Assembly (NCBI GenBank): GCA_022376515.1
Contig: WTXI01000131.1
Coordinates: 1-64,000 of the forward strand
Reading direction: 5' to 3'
Source: Lactifluus volemus
Taxonomy: Eukaryota > Basidiomycota > Agaricomycetes > Russulales > Russulaceae
Length of the DNA: 64,000 nt
The position numbers were made by a program, and so were the translations under genes. This document shows positions 1 through 11,865 of the stretch, one piece after another. The stretch's first letter is position 1. Each line of letters opens with the position of its first letter. The notes beneath the pieces were generated by a model. That model saw nothing but the letters and a program-made list of their open reading frames with translations, did not search any database and had not been told where the DNA came from.

Positions 1-925
1 GCGTTGACTGGGCGCAAAAGCTGTCTCAGCGCCCTGTTTATCGATTTCGGACGCCCCCTCCCCCACCTTCTAGTAGTACGAGCCAGAAGGGACTGTACAG
101 TAGTTACAATTTATCTGTGGACGCGATTTATGGGGTGTAAAGAATTCTGGCTAGTACACTACTGTAGTTACTACTCGACATTTGAGATTTTATCGGGCTG
201 GAAGCAGATCGAGTGGCTGTGCTCGGAACCGAACCAGCGATAACAGGTTTTCAACTTTATCGTGATCACGCAGCTGGACCTGTACTAGTAGCTAACCTTC
301 CGCACAGGCAGCACAAGCGTGGGTGCGGCGTAAGCCTGAGGTTCAACTCGGATTCGCCAAAACCCACAGTAGTTACAACACAATGGCACCTCCAAGGGGG
401 AACTCCTATGACGGCGGTAATTCTGGTGAAGAATGGCAACGACACAACTGGGATTGCGAGGATCTTCACGGAGGTAGTCGCCAACGAACTAACTAGCAGA
501 GCAACTGCGTAGCGCGGGCAGTACCCTACTGTCTGTGGAGGAGCTGCGCTATGGCAGCGCGAAGACTAACCTATGCTAGTGACTCGGAGTGGGACATCGT
601 CACTCAGCCGAACAGAATACAAAGTGTACAAATTCATTTTCTGCAACCAGCTACCCTTTCTTCTGCAGAGAGAAAGGGCATACAAGATAAACTAACTTAA
701 AATACAACAGCAGCCCAAAGGGGGACTCCCACAATAGTGACAACGCTAGTGAAGGATGACAACTGCCCAACAGGACAGCACCATTCACGAATCTTCAAGA
801 AAGTGGACAGGGTAGGACTCGGTTGGTTAAGATGTGCCCAGTGGGCAAACCGGAACCTGATGTCAAGAGGAGAAGCGTCAACTGAAACAATTCGGCAAGA
901 TACTTGGCAAAAGACAGATACAAGT

Positions 926-1245
926 CTAGCAATACGTCGCATAAAGTTCTTCAACGTATGCCAAGTCCGCCGGTGTGCAATATGTTTCTAAACAGTAAAC
1001 CGCTGCGTCCTGGAAGTTTACGTTGTAGCAGAGACAATTATAGTCCAAACTATTGATGGATACGGGATCAGAGACAGTGAAAAAAATATAATCAATAGGG
1101 ATACGTACTATCCTCCAGCACAGTAAGGAGCCGCATAGTAGGCGCAATCGACGGTGCACTGATCCAGCGAAATAGTGTCGGCTGACACCCCAACCACGGC
1201 AGCTGCTAAGACGAGGAGGCTATTGAAGTGCTTGGGGAACTTCAT
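926..1245 (-). CDS. CFEM-like small secreted protein, copy A
   Basis: Two exons (1245-1109 and 1049-926; 59-nt intron GTACGT...AATAG) give 86 aa. A 22-residue signal peptide ending VGVSA precedes a mature chain of about 64 residues. Its eight cysteines are spaced C-x3-C-x7-C, then CLC, x11-C, x4-C, x15-C, ending at the last cysteine. An aspartate lies three residues before the CxC (LDYNCLC), where CFEM proteins place the haem-iron ligand. The family binds haem or acts as secreted effectors; the role here is inferred only. The donor site differs from its sisters (GGATA|GTACGT). Reading through the older donor position would meet a stop, so the shifted donor rescues the frame. No GPI-anchor tail is seen. 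Confidence 0.72.
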
Positions 1246-1778
1246 AAGGTAGTCTGGGAGTAAAGGGAAAGAGAACGTAGGTCCCTGCGTTTGTTCCTGT
1301 GCGCCTTAAATTCTTCTTCATCCCCGCCTTCCAGAGTTCCAGGATCCACGCCCAGCCAATCGAGCCAATAAAAAAACAGATAAACTGAATGGCTTGGCAA
1401 ATTGATCTTCAGACGGCGCAATTTACCACCTCTGTTTATCCTCCAAGTACCCCGTAAAAAGACGAATTACGTTATGTGTACTAGTACCGAATGAGCGCAA
1501 CTGAAAGAGCCACGAGCCATGCGTCCGAGCGATTTGTGAGAATGCCAGCCCGTGTCACGGTGCCGCTCGTACTTTGCTGTTGCCCACTTCATTTGAAACA
1601 AATACGGTCAGAAGGTTGGCGAGATGTACCCAAAGATATATACACAAGGTGGACTCCAATGTTAGTGGAAACCCTAAACAAGAATGACAACTACGAGATA
1701 GGACAGAACTATTCAGGGATCTCCGTGACAGGGTACTACAAATTGTTCTTGAAAGCTTGAATTGGAAAGAGACGGATA

Positions 1779-2085
1779 CTAGGCGCAATAATTCCCCAGA
1801 GCTACAAGGAAGTTTTCGGTGTCCGTGTATGGACAGTAGGCTGCCAGGCAGCTGAGCACTGCTGACTGGTAGGTATAGTTGTCGCAGATGCATTGGTACT
1901 TTGTAGAACTATCAATATGGAAACGGGATCAGAGACAGAAAAATGTGATGAATGGGATACTGTACCCGACATAGCAGTTACCAGCCTCGGCTTAGACGCA
2001 ATTGATAATGCATTTATCAAGAGTTTGGGAAAACTCAAACACCCCTATGATGGCAATGTCAAGAAAAAACCATCATCGGCGCCTT
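1779..2085 (-). pseudogene. CFEM-like pseudogene 1
   Basis: Exon 2 is open and keeps the five downstream cysteines (CIC, x11, x4, x15). Exon 1 has an in-frame TAA just after the second cysteine, and its start codon and most of its signal peptide are missing. The left breakpoint runs straight from 5'-leader sequence (GGCGCCGATGA) into the signal-peptide core. The same junction occurs in pseudogene 2, so the deletion predates the unit duplication. Confidence 0.72.
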
Positions 2086-2861
2086 CTACACTCGGTCAAG
2101 AACAAGTTAGTGGCATGCAAATTACGGCGACGTTTCGCCACATTGTTTATCCTCCAAATATATTTAACCATAACAAGGATTCGGAATACAGAGACCGGTG
2201 GACTTGTTATGAGTGTCGACGTCGATGACCAATTCATGGATTAGGGGTGATGGTCATAAAGTCGTCCTGCATCGTCCTTCGTTATCTCACCCGGCACTGA
2301 ATTGATGAGCGCCAAGGGCCTTCAATTAATGGATGTTTGGCCAAGGAATGAGAGGAAGGGGACGATCCCAGGCATTGATCTGTTGATCAGGTCATAGGTA
2401 AGATGTAGTTGGGGGTCAGGGCATGCTGTAATCGTCAGGTTTCTCTCGAAGGTCGATTTGGAAGCAAAGATCGGAACTGAGGATGTTAGCTGAGCAGGAG
2501 GGCTGACGGCGGGCGGTGATGTGGCTGTACATTAGTTTGTGCAGATATTCGTTTATGCTGATGGTATTTTAGCACAGCACTGGAATGTAAAGTCCGACGC
2601 AGGCGCGCAAGCATCAACAGGCGGGACACGCCCCTCCAGCGTGTTCCTTGTTCCCGCAGGCCACCATGACCGTGTCAGCCAAGGCGTTAACACATCCCAA
2701 TTCGTTGTAGTCGTCACTGGCTTGTCTGAATATGCTAGTGTTGTGTGTGTCCGAGAGGTATCTGGAGAGTCAACCATAAATATATCGTGACGAACATCTC
2801 GAAGTGTCGATACATGAACTGGCAGAACACCAAGCGTCAATCTGCCATGTGCCTGTTCCCG

Positions 2862-3358
2862 GCATGAAGGAAAGCTTAGTTACGGTCACGTCAGTTACAG
2901 CAGTCGCCATTTGGCCCAGGACGATCACTTAGGGAGACAAAGACGACCGAAGAGCTCGAGAAGGCCCAGAGTACTATCAGGCAAGTCGCTTCTGCTCTGT
3001 ATCTAATCCTGAAGGACACACGCGACTGGTACTACCCACAAGACAGCTAGTTCAGGCTCATGTACGTGTATCGTCTAGTAAGTTACGGTCTTTTCACGTT
3101 TTGGTCTGGAAGGAGGAGCTGAGTCATTTTTCAGGACCCTGTAAAGGTCAAGCTCGAACGGGACGCCAAACCGCCTCGGGTGACAATCATGGTGCAGGTG
3201 AGGATACAGATGATCGAAGTGCGCCAGCGAATGAAAAAGGCTCCGAAGCCATCGGAGAAGATACCCAAGTCTCAGCGGAACGGAATCAGAATGAATCGAG
3301 GAAACGTAAGCGTAGCCCAAGCAGTGCTGCGACGTATCTTAACGGCGAGAATATGTGA
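2862..3358 (+). pseudogene. DUF3140 gene relic 1 (3' half)
   Basis: Exons 3 and 5 of the intact gene at 31515-32384 are recognisable here, including the NSRHLAQEDH-like stretch and the DPVKVKLERDAK start of the acidic tail. Exons 1 and 2 are absent. A base is lost after the DDH codons, the NWGH exon is deleted, and another base is lost in the run after GGGACGCC. One frame of the tail still ends in a basic, NLS-like SRKRKRSPSS that the intact gene lacks, which suggests it is ancestral. Confidence 0.7.
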
Positions 3359-4075
3359 GAAGTGGCGGATACGTCGAGAGTGGAGTAGAAAAAGAGGCTG
3401 CAAACAGAGAAGGACGACTCGGGCGACTACATCGATACAAGTCCAGGGGTGGTGCACGTTTCTCTGGCTGCACTACGCACCTCATTCCAGGAACGGGACG
3501 CCGTTGCGCGCGCGCAGATAAATGAGCGGCTTTTGGCTCCGAGTCGCGAGAGATCATTCACCTGACCATGTCGTACCGTATTGGCGTTGACTGGGCGCAA
3601 AAGCTGTCTCTGCGCGCTGTTATCGATTTCGGACGCCCCTTTTCCCCACCTTCTAGTAGTACGAGTCAGGAGGAACGACGTGGTGTGTGTACTTACAGTT
3701 AGTACAATTTGTCTGTGGACGCGAGGAATATCGGGCCCGGCCGGAAGCAGATCAAGTGGCTGTGCTCGGAACCGAACACAAAGCGTACAAGTTCACATCA
3801 TTTATTTTCTGCAACAAGCTAGTCTTTTATTCTGCAGAGAGAAAAGGCATACACGATGAACTACTTGAAATACAAAGGCAGCCCAAAGGTAGACTCCCAC
3901 AATAGTGACAACGCTAGTGAAGGATGACAACTGCCCGACAGGACACCACCATTCACGAATCTTGCGGACTTGTTTTGTTTAGATGTGCCCAGCGCGCATG
4001 ACGGAACCTGATGTCAAGAGGAGAAGCATCAACCGAAACAATTCGGAAGAAACATGGCAAGAGACAGATACAAGT

Positions 4076-4400
4076 CTAGCAATATGTCGCTTTAAGTTGT
4101 TCGGCGAGTTGCACGTCTGCGGCTGTGCAATAGGTTTGTAAGCAGGAGAGCGCTGCGTTCTGGAAGTTTGTGTTGTAGCAGAGACAATTATAGTCTAAAC
4201 TATTGATGGATACGGGATCAGAAACAGGGAAAAAAAATATAATCAATAGGGATACCGTACCCTCCAGTACAATAAGGAGCCGCATATGTGACGCAATCAA
4301 TGGTGCACTGATCCAGCTGAACAGAATTTTGGGCTGACACCCCAACCAAGGCAACTGCTAAGACAAGGAGGCTGTTGAAATGCTTTTGGAACATCATCAT
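4076..4400 (-). CDS. CFEM-like small secreted protein, copy B
   Basis: Exons 4400-4261 and 4199-4076 are separated by a 61-nt intron (GTACGG...CAATAG); the product is 87 aa. Three ATGs stand in a row at the start, and any could be used. The signal peptide has a leucine/valine/alanine core and ends VGVSA. The mature chain has eight cysteines in CFEM spacing, with LDYNCLC carrying the candidate haem-ligand aspartate. It is close to copies A and C and forms one subfamily with them. A TTTAAG box about 85 nt upstream is the only promoter-like signal. Confidence 0.75.
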
Positions 4401-5228
4401 TAGATAGTCTGGCGGGAGTGGTGAGGCTAAGGGGAGAAAAAGGAAGTAGGTCCTGGAATGATCCTGCGTTCGTTCCTGTGGGCCTTAAATTATTCTTCAT
4501 CACCGCCTTCCAGGTTCCACACTCAGCCAATTGAGCCAAGGAAGCAAGTTGCAAATCGATCTTCAGACGGCGCAGTTTACCATCTTTGTTCATCCTCCAA
4601 ATTGAGTCTAACCATAACTAGGACTCGTCCGTACTGGTGACCCCTCCACGGGGTAGGGCATCGTACGTACCACTTTGCGGGTATAGCCGTAAAAACACGA
4701 GTTTCGTTATGTATACCGTATGAGCGCAACTGAAGGAGTCATGAGGCGTGGCCCGACGGAGTGATTGTTGTCGTGAGAATGACGGCCCGTGTGCCGCTCG
4801 TACCTTTCCTGTTGCCCGATCTGTCCCGTTTTATCTTTCCGATCTATGCAAAACGTGCAATCCTCAACAAATGAACGGGAACTTTAAATATTCGAAATGT
4901 GATTGTAGAAAGTGGAGGAGCTGCCTTTGCGTAATAGCTAAACAAAAGGTTGTGTCGTGCTTGAAGCAGAGCGAGCTGCTGTGCGGCAGCCTTTGCCATA
5001 ACTTTCATCACTCATCAGGACAGGACACAAAAAAGACAAGCTCATTTGAAACAAAATAAGGTCAGAAGATTGGCGAGATGTACCCAAAGATATATACACA
5101 AGGTGGACTCCAATGTTAGTGGAAACGCTAAACAAGAATGACAACTACGTGACAGGACAGAACTATTCAGGGATCTCAACAAGGTACTACGGATTGTTCT
5201 TGAAGCTTGATTTGGGAAGAGATGAATA

Positions 5229-5505
5229 CTCGGCGCAATAATTCCCCAGGGCTTTAAGGAAGGTGTCGGTGTCGGTGTATGGACAATAGGCTGCCAGGCA
5301 GGTGAGCACTGATAGTTGTTGCAGATGCATTGGTAGTTTGTAGAACTGGAAACGGGATCAGAGAGAAAAAAATTGTGATTAACGGGAGACCGAACCCGAC
5401 ATAGCAGTTACCAGCCTCGGCTTCGACGCAATTGACAATGCATTGATCAAGAGTTTGGGAAAACTCAAACTCCCCAATGATGGCAATGCCAAGATAAAGC
5501 CTTCA
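5229..5505 (-). pseudogene. CFEM-like pseudogene 2
   Basis: Exon 1 still codes for a QCIVNC...NCYVG segment, but its start and signal peptide are gone through the same junction as in pseudogene 1. Exon 2 has lost about 13-14 nt after the CIC codons (a repeat-flanked TACCAG segment), which shifts the frame. The acceptor AATAG before exon 2 is also altered. It is clearly dead and is a sister of pseudogene 1. Confidence 0.7.
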
Positions 5506-5961
5506 TCGGCGCCTTCTACACCCGGTCAAGAACAAGTTTGGGGGTCAGGGCATGCTGTAATCGTCAGGTGTCTCTCGAAGGTCTACTGTATTTGGAAGCA
5601 GAGATCGGAACTGAGGATGAAGCTCAGCAGAAGGGCCGGCGGCCGGCGGTAGATGTGGTTGTACCTTGGTGAAATTAGTTTGGGAAGATTCCCGTTTGTG
5701 CTGACAGTCTTTTAAGTAAAGTATTAGGATGTAACAAGCGCCAGGGCGCGCAAGCATCGACAGGCGGTACACGCCCCTCCAGCGTGTTCCTTGTTCCTGC
5801 AGACCACCATGACCGTGTCAGCCAGTGGGTTAACACATCCCAACGCTTTGTAGTAGTCTTGTCTGAATATGCTAGTTTGGTGTGTATCCGAGAGGTATCT
5901 GGAGAGTCAACCATAAATGTACGAACATTTCGAAGTGTCGTTGGCAGAACACCAAGCGTCA

Positions 5962-6135
5962 ATGACGACCATGGTGCAGGTGAGGATACAGACGATAGAA
6001 GTGCGCCAGAGAACGAAGAAGGCTCCGAAGCCGTCGGAGAAGGATGCGGAACGGAATCAGAATGAATCGAGGAAACGTAAGTGTAGCCCAAGCAGTGCTG
6101 CGACGTATCGTGACGGCGAGACTATATGGCGATGA
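5962..6135 (+). pseudogene. DUF3140 gene relic 2 (tail only)
   Basis: Only the end of exon 5 is left: the acidic segment followed by the basic RKRKCSPSSAAT end. It is joined directly to array sequence on its left. It is unlikely to be expressed as a protein. Confidence 0.6.
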
Positions 6136-6833
6136 TGGCTTGGGTTCGTCCATCAGACAGTCGAGATTAGTCAAGGGTGGTGCACGTTTCTCTCCACCTT
6201 GCACATCGTTCCAGGCGTTGCGTGCGCCGATAAGTGAGGGGCTTTCGGCTCCGCATCGTGAGAGATCATTGTCGTACCGATATTGGTGTTGACTGGGGGC
6301 AAAAGCTGTCTCTGCGCCCTGTTGTCGATTTCGGACTCCTCCCCCCCCACCTTCTAGCAGTACAAGCCAGATGGACGTGGTGTGTGTACTACAGTAGTAC
6401 GATTTGTCTGTGGACCCGAAGTATGGTATGGGGTGGCTACTTATCGTACTTGAGATTTGAGATTTTATCGGGCCCAGCCGGAAGGCTGAAGCAGATCGAG
6501 TGGCTGTTCTCGGAACCGAACACAAAGCGTACAAGTTTACATCATTTTTTTTCTGCAACAAGCTAGTCTTTGTTCTGCAGAGAGAAAAGGCATACACGAT
6601 AAACTACAACGGCAGCCCCAAGGGGGACTCCCACAACAGTGACAACGCTAGTGAAGGATGACAACTGCCCAATTGAACAGGACAGCACCATTCACGAATC
6701 TTCAAGAAATCGGACAGGACAGGACTTTTTTTTGTTTAGATGTGCCCAGCGGGCGTGACGGAACCTAATATCAAGAGGAGAAGCGTCAACTGAAACAATT
6801 TGGCAAGATACTTGGCAAGAAACACATACAAGT

Positions 6834-7164
6834 CTAGCAATATGTCGCATTAAGTTGTTTGGCGAGTTGCACGTCCGCGGCTGTGCAATAGGTTTGTAAG
6901 CAGGCGAGCGCTGTGTTCTGGAAATTGGCGTTCTTGCATAGACAAGTATAGTCTACTACACTATTGATGGATACAGGATCAGAGACAGGGAAAAAAAATA
7001 TAATCAATAGGGATACCGTACCTTCCAGTACAGTAAGGAGCCGCATATATGATGCAATTCTCGGTGCACTGATCCGGCTGACTCGGAGCAGAAGTTTGGG
7101 CTGATACCCCAACCACGGCAACTGCTAGGACAAGGAGGCTGTTGAAATGCTTTTGGAACATCAT
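6834..7164 (-). CDS. CFEM-like small secreted protein, copy C
   Basis: Exons 7164-7022 and 6960-6834 with a 61-nt intron give 89 aa. The signal peptide resembles copy B. The mature protein begins near QTSAPSQPDQC and has C-x3-C-x7-C, then VDYTCLC, x11-C, x4-C, x15-C as the last residue. Relative to copy B, the second exon begins with two valines because the sequence after the AATAG acceptor differs (TGTAGTAGAC). The aspartate before CxC is kept. There are no stops or frameshifts. Confidence 0.75.
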
Positions 7165-7347
7165 GAGATAGTCCAGGAGTAAGGGGAGGAAAAGGAAAGT
7201 AGGCCCTGGAATGATCCTGCGTTCGTTCCTGTGGGCCTTAAATCCTTCTTCATAGCCGCCTTCCAGGATCCACACTCAGCCTATCGAGCCAATAAAAAAT
7301 AAATAAATCGCTTGCGGATTGATCTTCCAGCTGTTTGCAATGCAGTA

Positions 7348-7567
7348 GACCAGATTTTGTCGCGCTCACCTTACAATTTTTGTTTAGGGTACAAACAAAC
7401 TATGCCAAATATGGTGTGCTGAATAATACATATCTGCCAAATATGATATGCTGAATAACACATATTTCTAAATGCGGTAAGTTGAGTAGCCCATATTTGG
7501 CATAGTTTGTTTGTACCAACTCCAAATGTAAACAAAAACTGTAAGCAGAGCGGGACAAAATCTGGTC
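7348..7567. mobile_element. 220-bp MITE with long terminal inverted repeats and TA duplication
   Basis: The ends GACCAGATTTTGTC and GACAAAATCTGGTC are exact inverted repeats. Further in, GGTACAAACAAACTATGCC is mirrored by GGCATAGTTTGTTTGTACC, so each arm spans about 65-70 nt. TA lies directly outside both ends (7346-7347 and 7568-7569). It has no ORF of note. TA duplication and structure fit a non-autonomous Tc1/mariner-type element; no transposase is present in this window. Confidence 0.8.
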
Positions 7568-8465
7568 TATTCAGACCGTGCAGTTTACCATCTTTGTTTA
7601 TCTTCCAAATACGCTGTAAAAAAACGAATTGTTATGCGCTCGTACGTTGCTGTTGGCCCCTTTATTATAATCTAGCCGGCGCGGTGATGGCACGCTTCCT
7701 CAAAACAACGAGGCCCGGGGCCTGCATGGCCCCGAGACATGTTTGGAACCCGGCCCTCCGCCCATCTACATACAGGCATTAGTACTTAGCTAGTCCACCC
7801 TCTTTACTTTTCACACATACTACTCCACCTGCCACCCTTCTGTCACCGAGACATACGACTCCACCACCACCCTTCCGTCACCGAGCCACCCGACTCCACC
7901 ACAACTCTTCCGTCACCGAGACATACTACTCCACCTGCCACCCTTCCGTCAGCCCAATGCTACGTCATACCCTCCTCCCCTCCGCCGCCTGATCCACTCC
8001 TGTACCCCGGGGACCGCGTCTTTATCATAGTTACGTGTTGCGGGATGAACCGGAACTTCAAATATGTGAAATACGATTCTAGAAAGTGGTGGAGCTGCCT
8101 TTGCGTAATGGTTAAACAAAACAATGTTAAAGTCCACTTGAAACAAAATACGGTCAGAAGGTTGGCGAGATGTACCCAAAGATATATACACAAGGTGGAC
8201 TCCAATGTTAGTGGCAACGCTAAACAAGAATGACAACTACGCGACAGGACTGAGCTAATCAGGGATCTCCGTGACAGGGAACTACAGATCGTTCTTGAAA
8301 GCTTGAATTGGAAAGAGACGGTGGAGGGCGTGTGCTGCCACTAGGTTTCGCGTCAAGGACCCTTGTTCGTTGTTATATCAGCGGCTTAGTTTACGTGCTC
8401 AGCCACTCGGCGCCTGTTCTCTGCGCCTAACCCCGCCTGTTCGTTATCCCCTATTCCCACGGACA

Positions 8466-8612
8466 CTAGGCGCAATAATTCCCCAGAGCTTGAAGGAAGG
8501 TTTCGGTGTCTGTGAATGGACAATAGGCTACCAGGTAGGTAGAGATGCAAGGGGAGGAATGGCAAGGTCTCCCGTTCGTTCGCACCTGTGCTCCTTAAAT
8601 CCTTCATCGGCG
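8466..8612 (-). pseudogene. CFEM-like relic 3 (fusion of exon 2 end to leader)
   Basis: The last part of a family exon 2 (YCPFTDTETFLQALGNYCA-like) is fused directly to the family's 5' leader. Everything between (signal peptide, intron, first five cysteines) is deleted. The two sites joined look like array recombination breakpoints. It is not functional. Confidence 0.6.
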
Positions 8613-9390
8613 TTTTCTGCACCCGGTCAAAAACAAGTAAGTGGCATGCAAATTACGGCGAAGTTTACCAACGTCGTTTATCCTCCAAATAAATCTAACC
8701 ATAACTAGGATTCGGAATACAGAGGCCGGAGGACTTGTTATGAGTGTCGGTGTCGTTGACCAATTCAAGAATAGGGTGAAGGTGATAGAGTTGTCCTGCA
8801 TCGTCCTTCATTATCTCACCCGGGACTGAATTGATAAGGTCCTTCAATTAATGGATGTTTGGCCAAGAAATGAGAGGAAGGGGACGATCCCAGGCGTTGA
8901 TCTGTTGATCAGATCATAGGGAAGAATGAGCTGACTGAAGTTGGGTGGCCATCGTGTCAGGACATGCTGCAATCATCAGGTTTCTCTCAAAGGTCGATTT
9001 GGAAGCAGAGATCGGAACTGAGGATGAAGCTGAGCAGGAGGGCTGACGGCCGGCGGTGATGTGGCTGTACATTGATGAAATTAGTTTGGGCAGATTCCCG
9101 TTTGTGCTGACGGTATTTTAGTACAGTATTGGAATGTGAATTCCGACGCAAGTATCGACCGGCAGGACACGCCCCTCCAGCGTGTTCCTTGTTCTTGCAG
9201 ACCACCATGACCTTGTCAGCCAGGGCGTTAACACATCCCAACGCTTTGCGGTTGTCTTGTCTGAATATGCCAGTGTGGTGTGTGTCCGAGAGGCACTGGA
9301 GAGTCAACCATAAATGTGCCGTGACGAACATCTCGAAGTGTCGTTACATGAACCGGCAGAACACCAAGCGTCAATTTGCCATGTGCCCGG

Positions 9391-9905
9391 CATGAAGGAA
9401 GGCTTAGTTACGGTCACGCCAGTTACAATAGTCGCCATTTGGCCCAGGACGATCACTTGAAGGAGACAAAGACGACCGAAGAGCTCGCGAAGGCCAAGAG
9501 TACTATCAGGAAAGTCGCTTCTGCTCTGTATCTAATCCTGAAAGATACACGTGACTGGTACCGGTAGCAAGACAGCTAGTTCAGGCTCGAGAATTGGGGC
9601 CATGTACGTGTATCGTGTAGTAACCCACGGTCTTTTCACGTTTTGGTCTGGAAGGAGCCTGAGGAGCTCAAGGAGGAATTGAGTCATTTTTCAGGACCCT
9701 GTAAAGGTCAAGCTCGAACGGGACGCCAAAACCGCCTCGGATGACAATCATAGTGCAGGTGAGGATACAGATGATAGAAGTGCGCCAGAGAACGAAGAAG
9801 GCTCCGAAGCCGTCGGAGAAGAATAGCGGAACGGAATCAGAATCAGTCGAGGAAACGTAATCGTCGCCCAAGCAGTGCTGCGACATATCGTAACGGCGAA
9901 AATAT
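9391..9905 (+). pseudogene. DUF3140 gene relic 3 (3' half)
   Basis: Exon 3 is almost intact (NSRHLAQDDHLKETKTTEEL), the NWGH exon is present, and the tail begins DPVKVKLERDAK. Exons 1 and 2 are absent. The GC donor after exon 3 (GCAAGT in the intact gene) has become GAAAGT. The tail meets a stop after SEAVGEE. Confidence 0.68.
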
Positions 9906-10739
9906 GGGAGAAGAGACGAGAGTGGAGTGGACTCGGAACAAGAGGCTGCATACAGAGAAGGACGAGTGAGGCGACCACATCGATACAAAGTGCAACCTAG
10001 TCACGGTCGCGGGGCTGCCAGTGTCGCCACCTCATTCCCACGGTTCGACCTGGCCAAGATGGGCAAAAGAGTCACGGTGAACCTAATACCTTCGCCCCTT
10101 GCTTCGCCCATCGCCCCCCCCCCCAACCAATCATTAATCACGAGCTTTAGATGGCGCATCGCCCATAAATGACATTGCTCATAAGTAATACCTACTGGCA
10201 CCATCTATGCTATACCAAGCATTTCACTCAAGGTTTCACTCGTAAGTCTCCAAGTCGGGTGCTGCTATATGCCTGCTATTACTTACACCAAGAATCATCG
10301 AGCATAAGTAGTAAACCGGTAGAGCATGCACACTATATTGAACCCCTCTACCCTCAACATGATGTACACCACCCCACACAACCTCACAGCAGGGAGACCA
10401 AATGCGACGGTGCCACCAAACACGCCACGAAGCACACAATGTGTCAATGTCACATGAGGCTTCATTACTAATCGTTTGCACATGACAAACACACACACGC
10501 AAGTACACACAGAATTCCACTGATTTGTAGCCATCGAGATGGTAGCCCACGCCTGAGATAAAATCCTAAGACAAGATGGGGAACCCATAACTAGCTCAAC
10601 AGTTGTGAGGTTTTAGTGGGTAGCCTAGGAGGCCGCAATATCTGCCCTGTGTGAAGTGTCCTCAGTCCTACAATACAGTATTACCCATCAGGGATGAGCG
10701 TAACTCGAGCGTCCTCACCCTGGTCCACTGGCCCGGCTC

Positions 10740-10900
10740 CACTGACATCGGCGCGGAGGCATTGACAATTTACGCTATTATTGATGGAAACCGGATCAAA
10801 GACAGGGGAAAATGTGATCGATAGGAATGCCGTACTCGTCAGAACAGAAAGGAGCCGAGTCCACGATGCCAGTGGCGATAAGGAGCATGTTGAATTAATT
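10740..10900 (-). pseudogene. CFEM-like relic 4
   Basis: The minus strand shows a start and part of a signal peptide (MLLIATGIV), a single CSDEYG remnant, the family intron (ATTCCTATCGATCACATTTT...) and a short NCQC piece of exon 2, then unrelated sequence. Most cysteines are gone. A shorter echo of the same 5' end lies at 14870-14960. Confidence 0.5.
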
Positions 10901-11865
10901 AACAAACATAATAAGATGGTCTGGCAGCAGAGAGCGGAAAAGGAAAGGCCTCGCGCTCGCTCCGGTTCTCCTTAAGCCGTTCTTCATCTCCGCGTTTCAC
11001 ACCCAGTCAAAAGCAGCATCAGTAAATGGTGCAAAACCTTTTTCACTTTTTCATTTTTTCCAGCAGTGAAAAGTTCAGTTTATTTGCTCTATAATGCCTG
11101 TAAAATCGCTGCATTTTCAGCTATTTTACCTTTTAAAAATATAACAGAAAGCACCTTTTGAGGTTACTTTTGCCCTTTTTCAAGCTGGCTTGCTCGAGCT
11201 CGTCCAAAAAAGGTTTCCTGATGCCAAGTAAATTACATGCAAATCTCGATGCAAATTGATCTTCACGGAGCAGTTTACCAACGTCGTTTGCCCTCCAAAT
11301 GAACTAGGACTCTATTCCAGAGGGCTCTGCACGCACCGTTACGAAGGGAGGCAGTTCGACACCAAACACTGTTGTTCCCACCTTTCGTCATCGGTCATGC
11401 TCGCTCGCCCTCACCGGCCTCACCTTCGGTCCCTCACTCTGCCTGTCCTCTCACCTTATTCCACCGTGACAGTAGTCACACTCAGAATGTTCACTGCTAA
11501 GTGGGCACGTACGAGACGCCGCGGAAGGTGTTCTATTACAAATCCAAGGAGGGGTTGCGAATGACGGGCTCGAATCAGAGCGAGCGGCTGCCAGTATGCC
11601 AGTGCCCCGGGCCGAGAGAAAACTGAAACCTCTCTAGTTTTCATCACTCAGCCGAACAGTGGTAGAACACAAAAAATACAAAGTTCGTTTGAAACAGTAC
11701 GTGAAGAACGATAACTACGCAACAGGACAGCACTTTCAAGTTTCAGGGAATTTCATGACAGGTTAGGACTTGTTCTTCGGGAGCACGATGGAACCTGTTG
11801 TCAAGAGAAGGGTTAACTGAACAAATCGGAAAGAAGGTTGGTAAGTGACAGATACTAGTGCAAGT

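Larger units (their letters stand above)
1..3583. repeat. Array unit 1 (first of three related units)
   Basis: This unit opens with a landmark (GCGTTGACTGGGCGCAAAAG) that recurs at 3584 and, slightly changed, at 6286. In order it holds leader sequence, a CFEM gene, a CFEM pseudogene and the 3' half of a DUF3140 gene. Outside these I see no coding sequence in 1-925, 1246-1778 or 2086-2860. Those stretches are full of short ORFs that are not conserved between units. The same order in the next two units shows tandem duplication of a composite block. Confidence 0.75.
3584..6285. repeat. Array unit 2
   Basis: The second unit, shorter than the first, has the same order: leader, CFEM gene, CFEM pseudogene, DUF3140 tail fragment. 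The stretches 3584-4075, 4401-5228 and 5506-5961 contain no gene I can support. They align by eye to the matching parts of units 1 and 3. Confidence 0.72.
6286..9995. repeat. Array unit 3 (with MITE insertion)
   Basis: The third unit repeats the order of units 1 and 2. It is enlarged by the inverted-repeat element at 7348-7567 and by CACC-rich low-complexity sequence at about 7795-7945 (repeated CCACCACCCTTCCGTCACCGAG-like segments). I found no gene in 6286-6833, 7568-8465 or 8613-9390. Confidence 0.7.

Noticed and set aside
7795..7945. CACC-rich repeats as a possible CRISPR-like array
   Set aside because: The repeats are irregular, have no constant spacer length, and this is eukaryotic DNA; it is low-complexity sequence.
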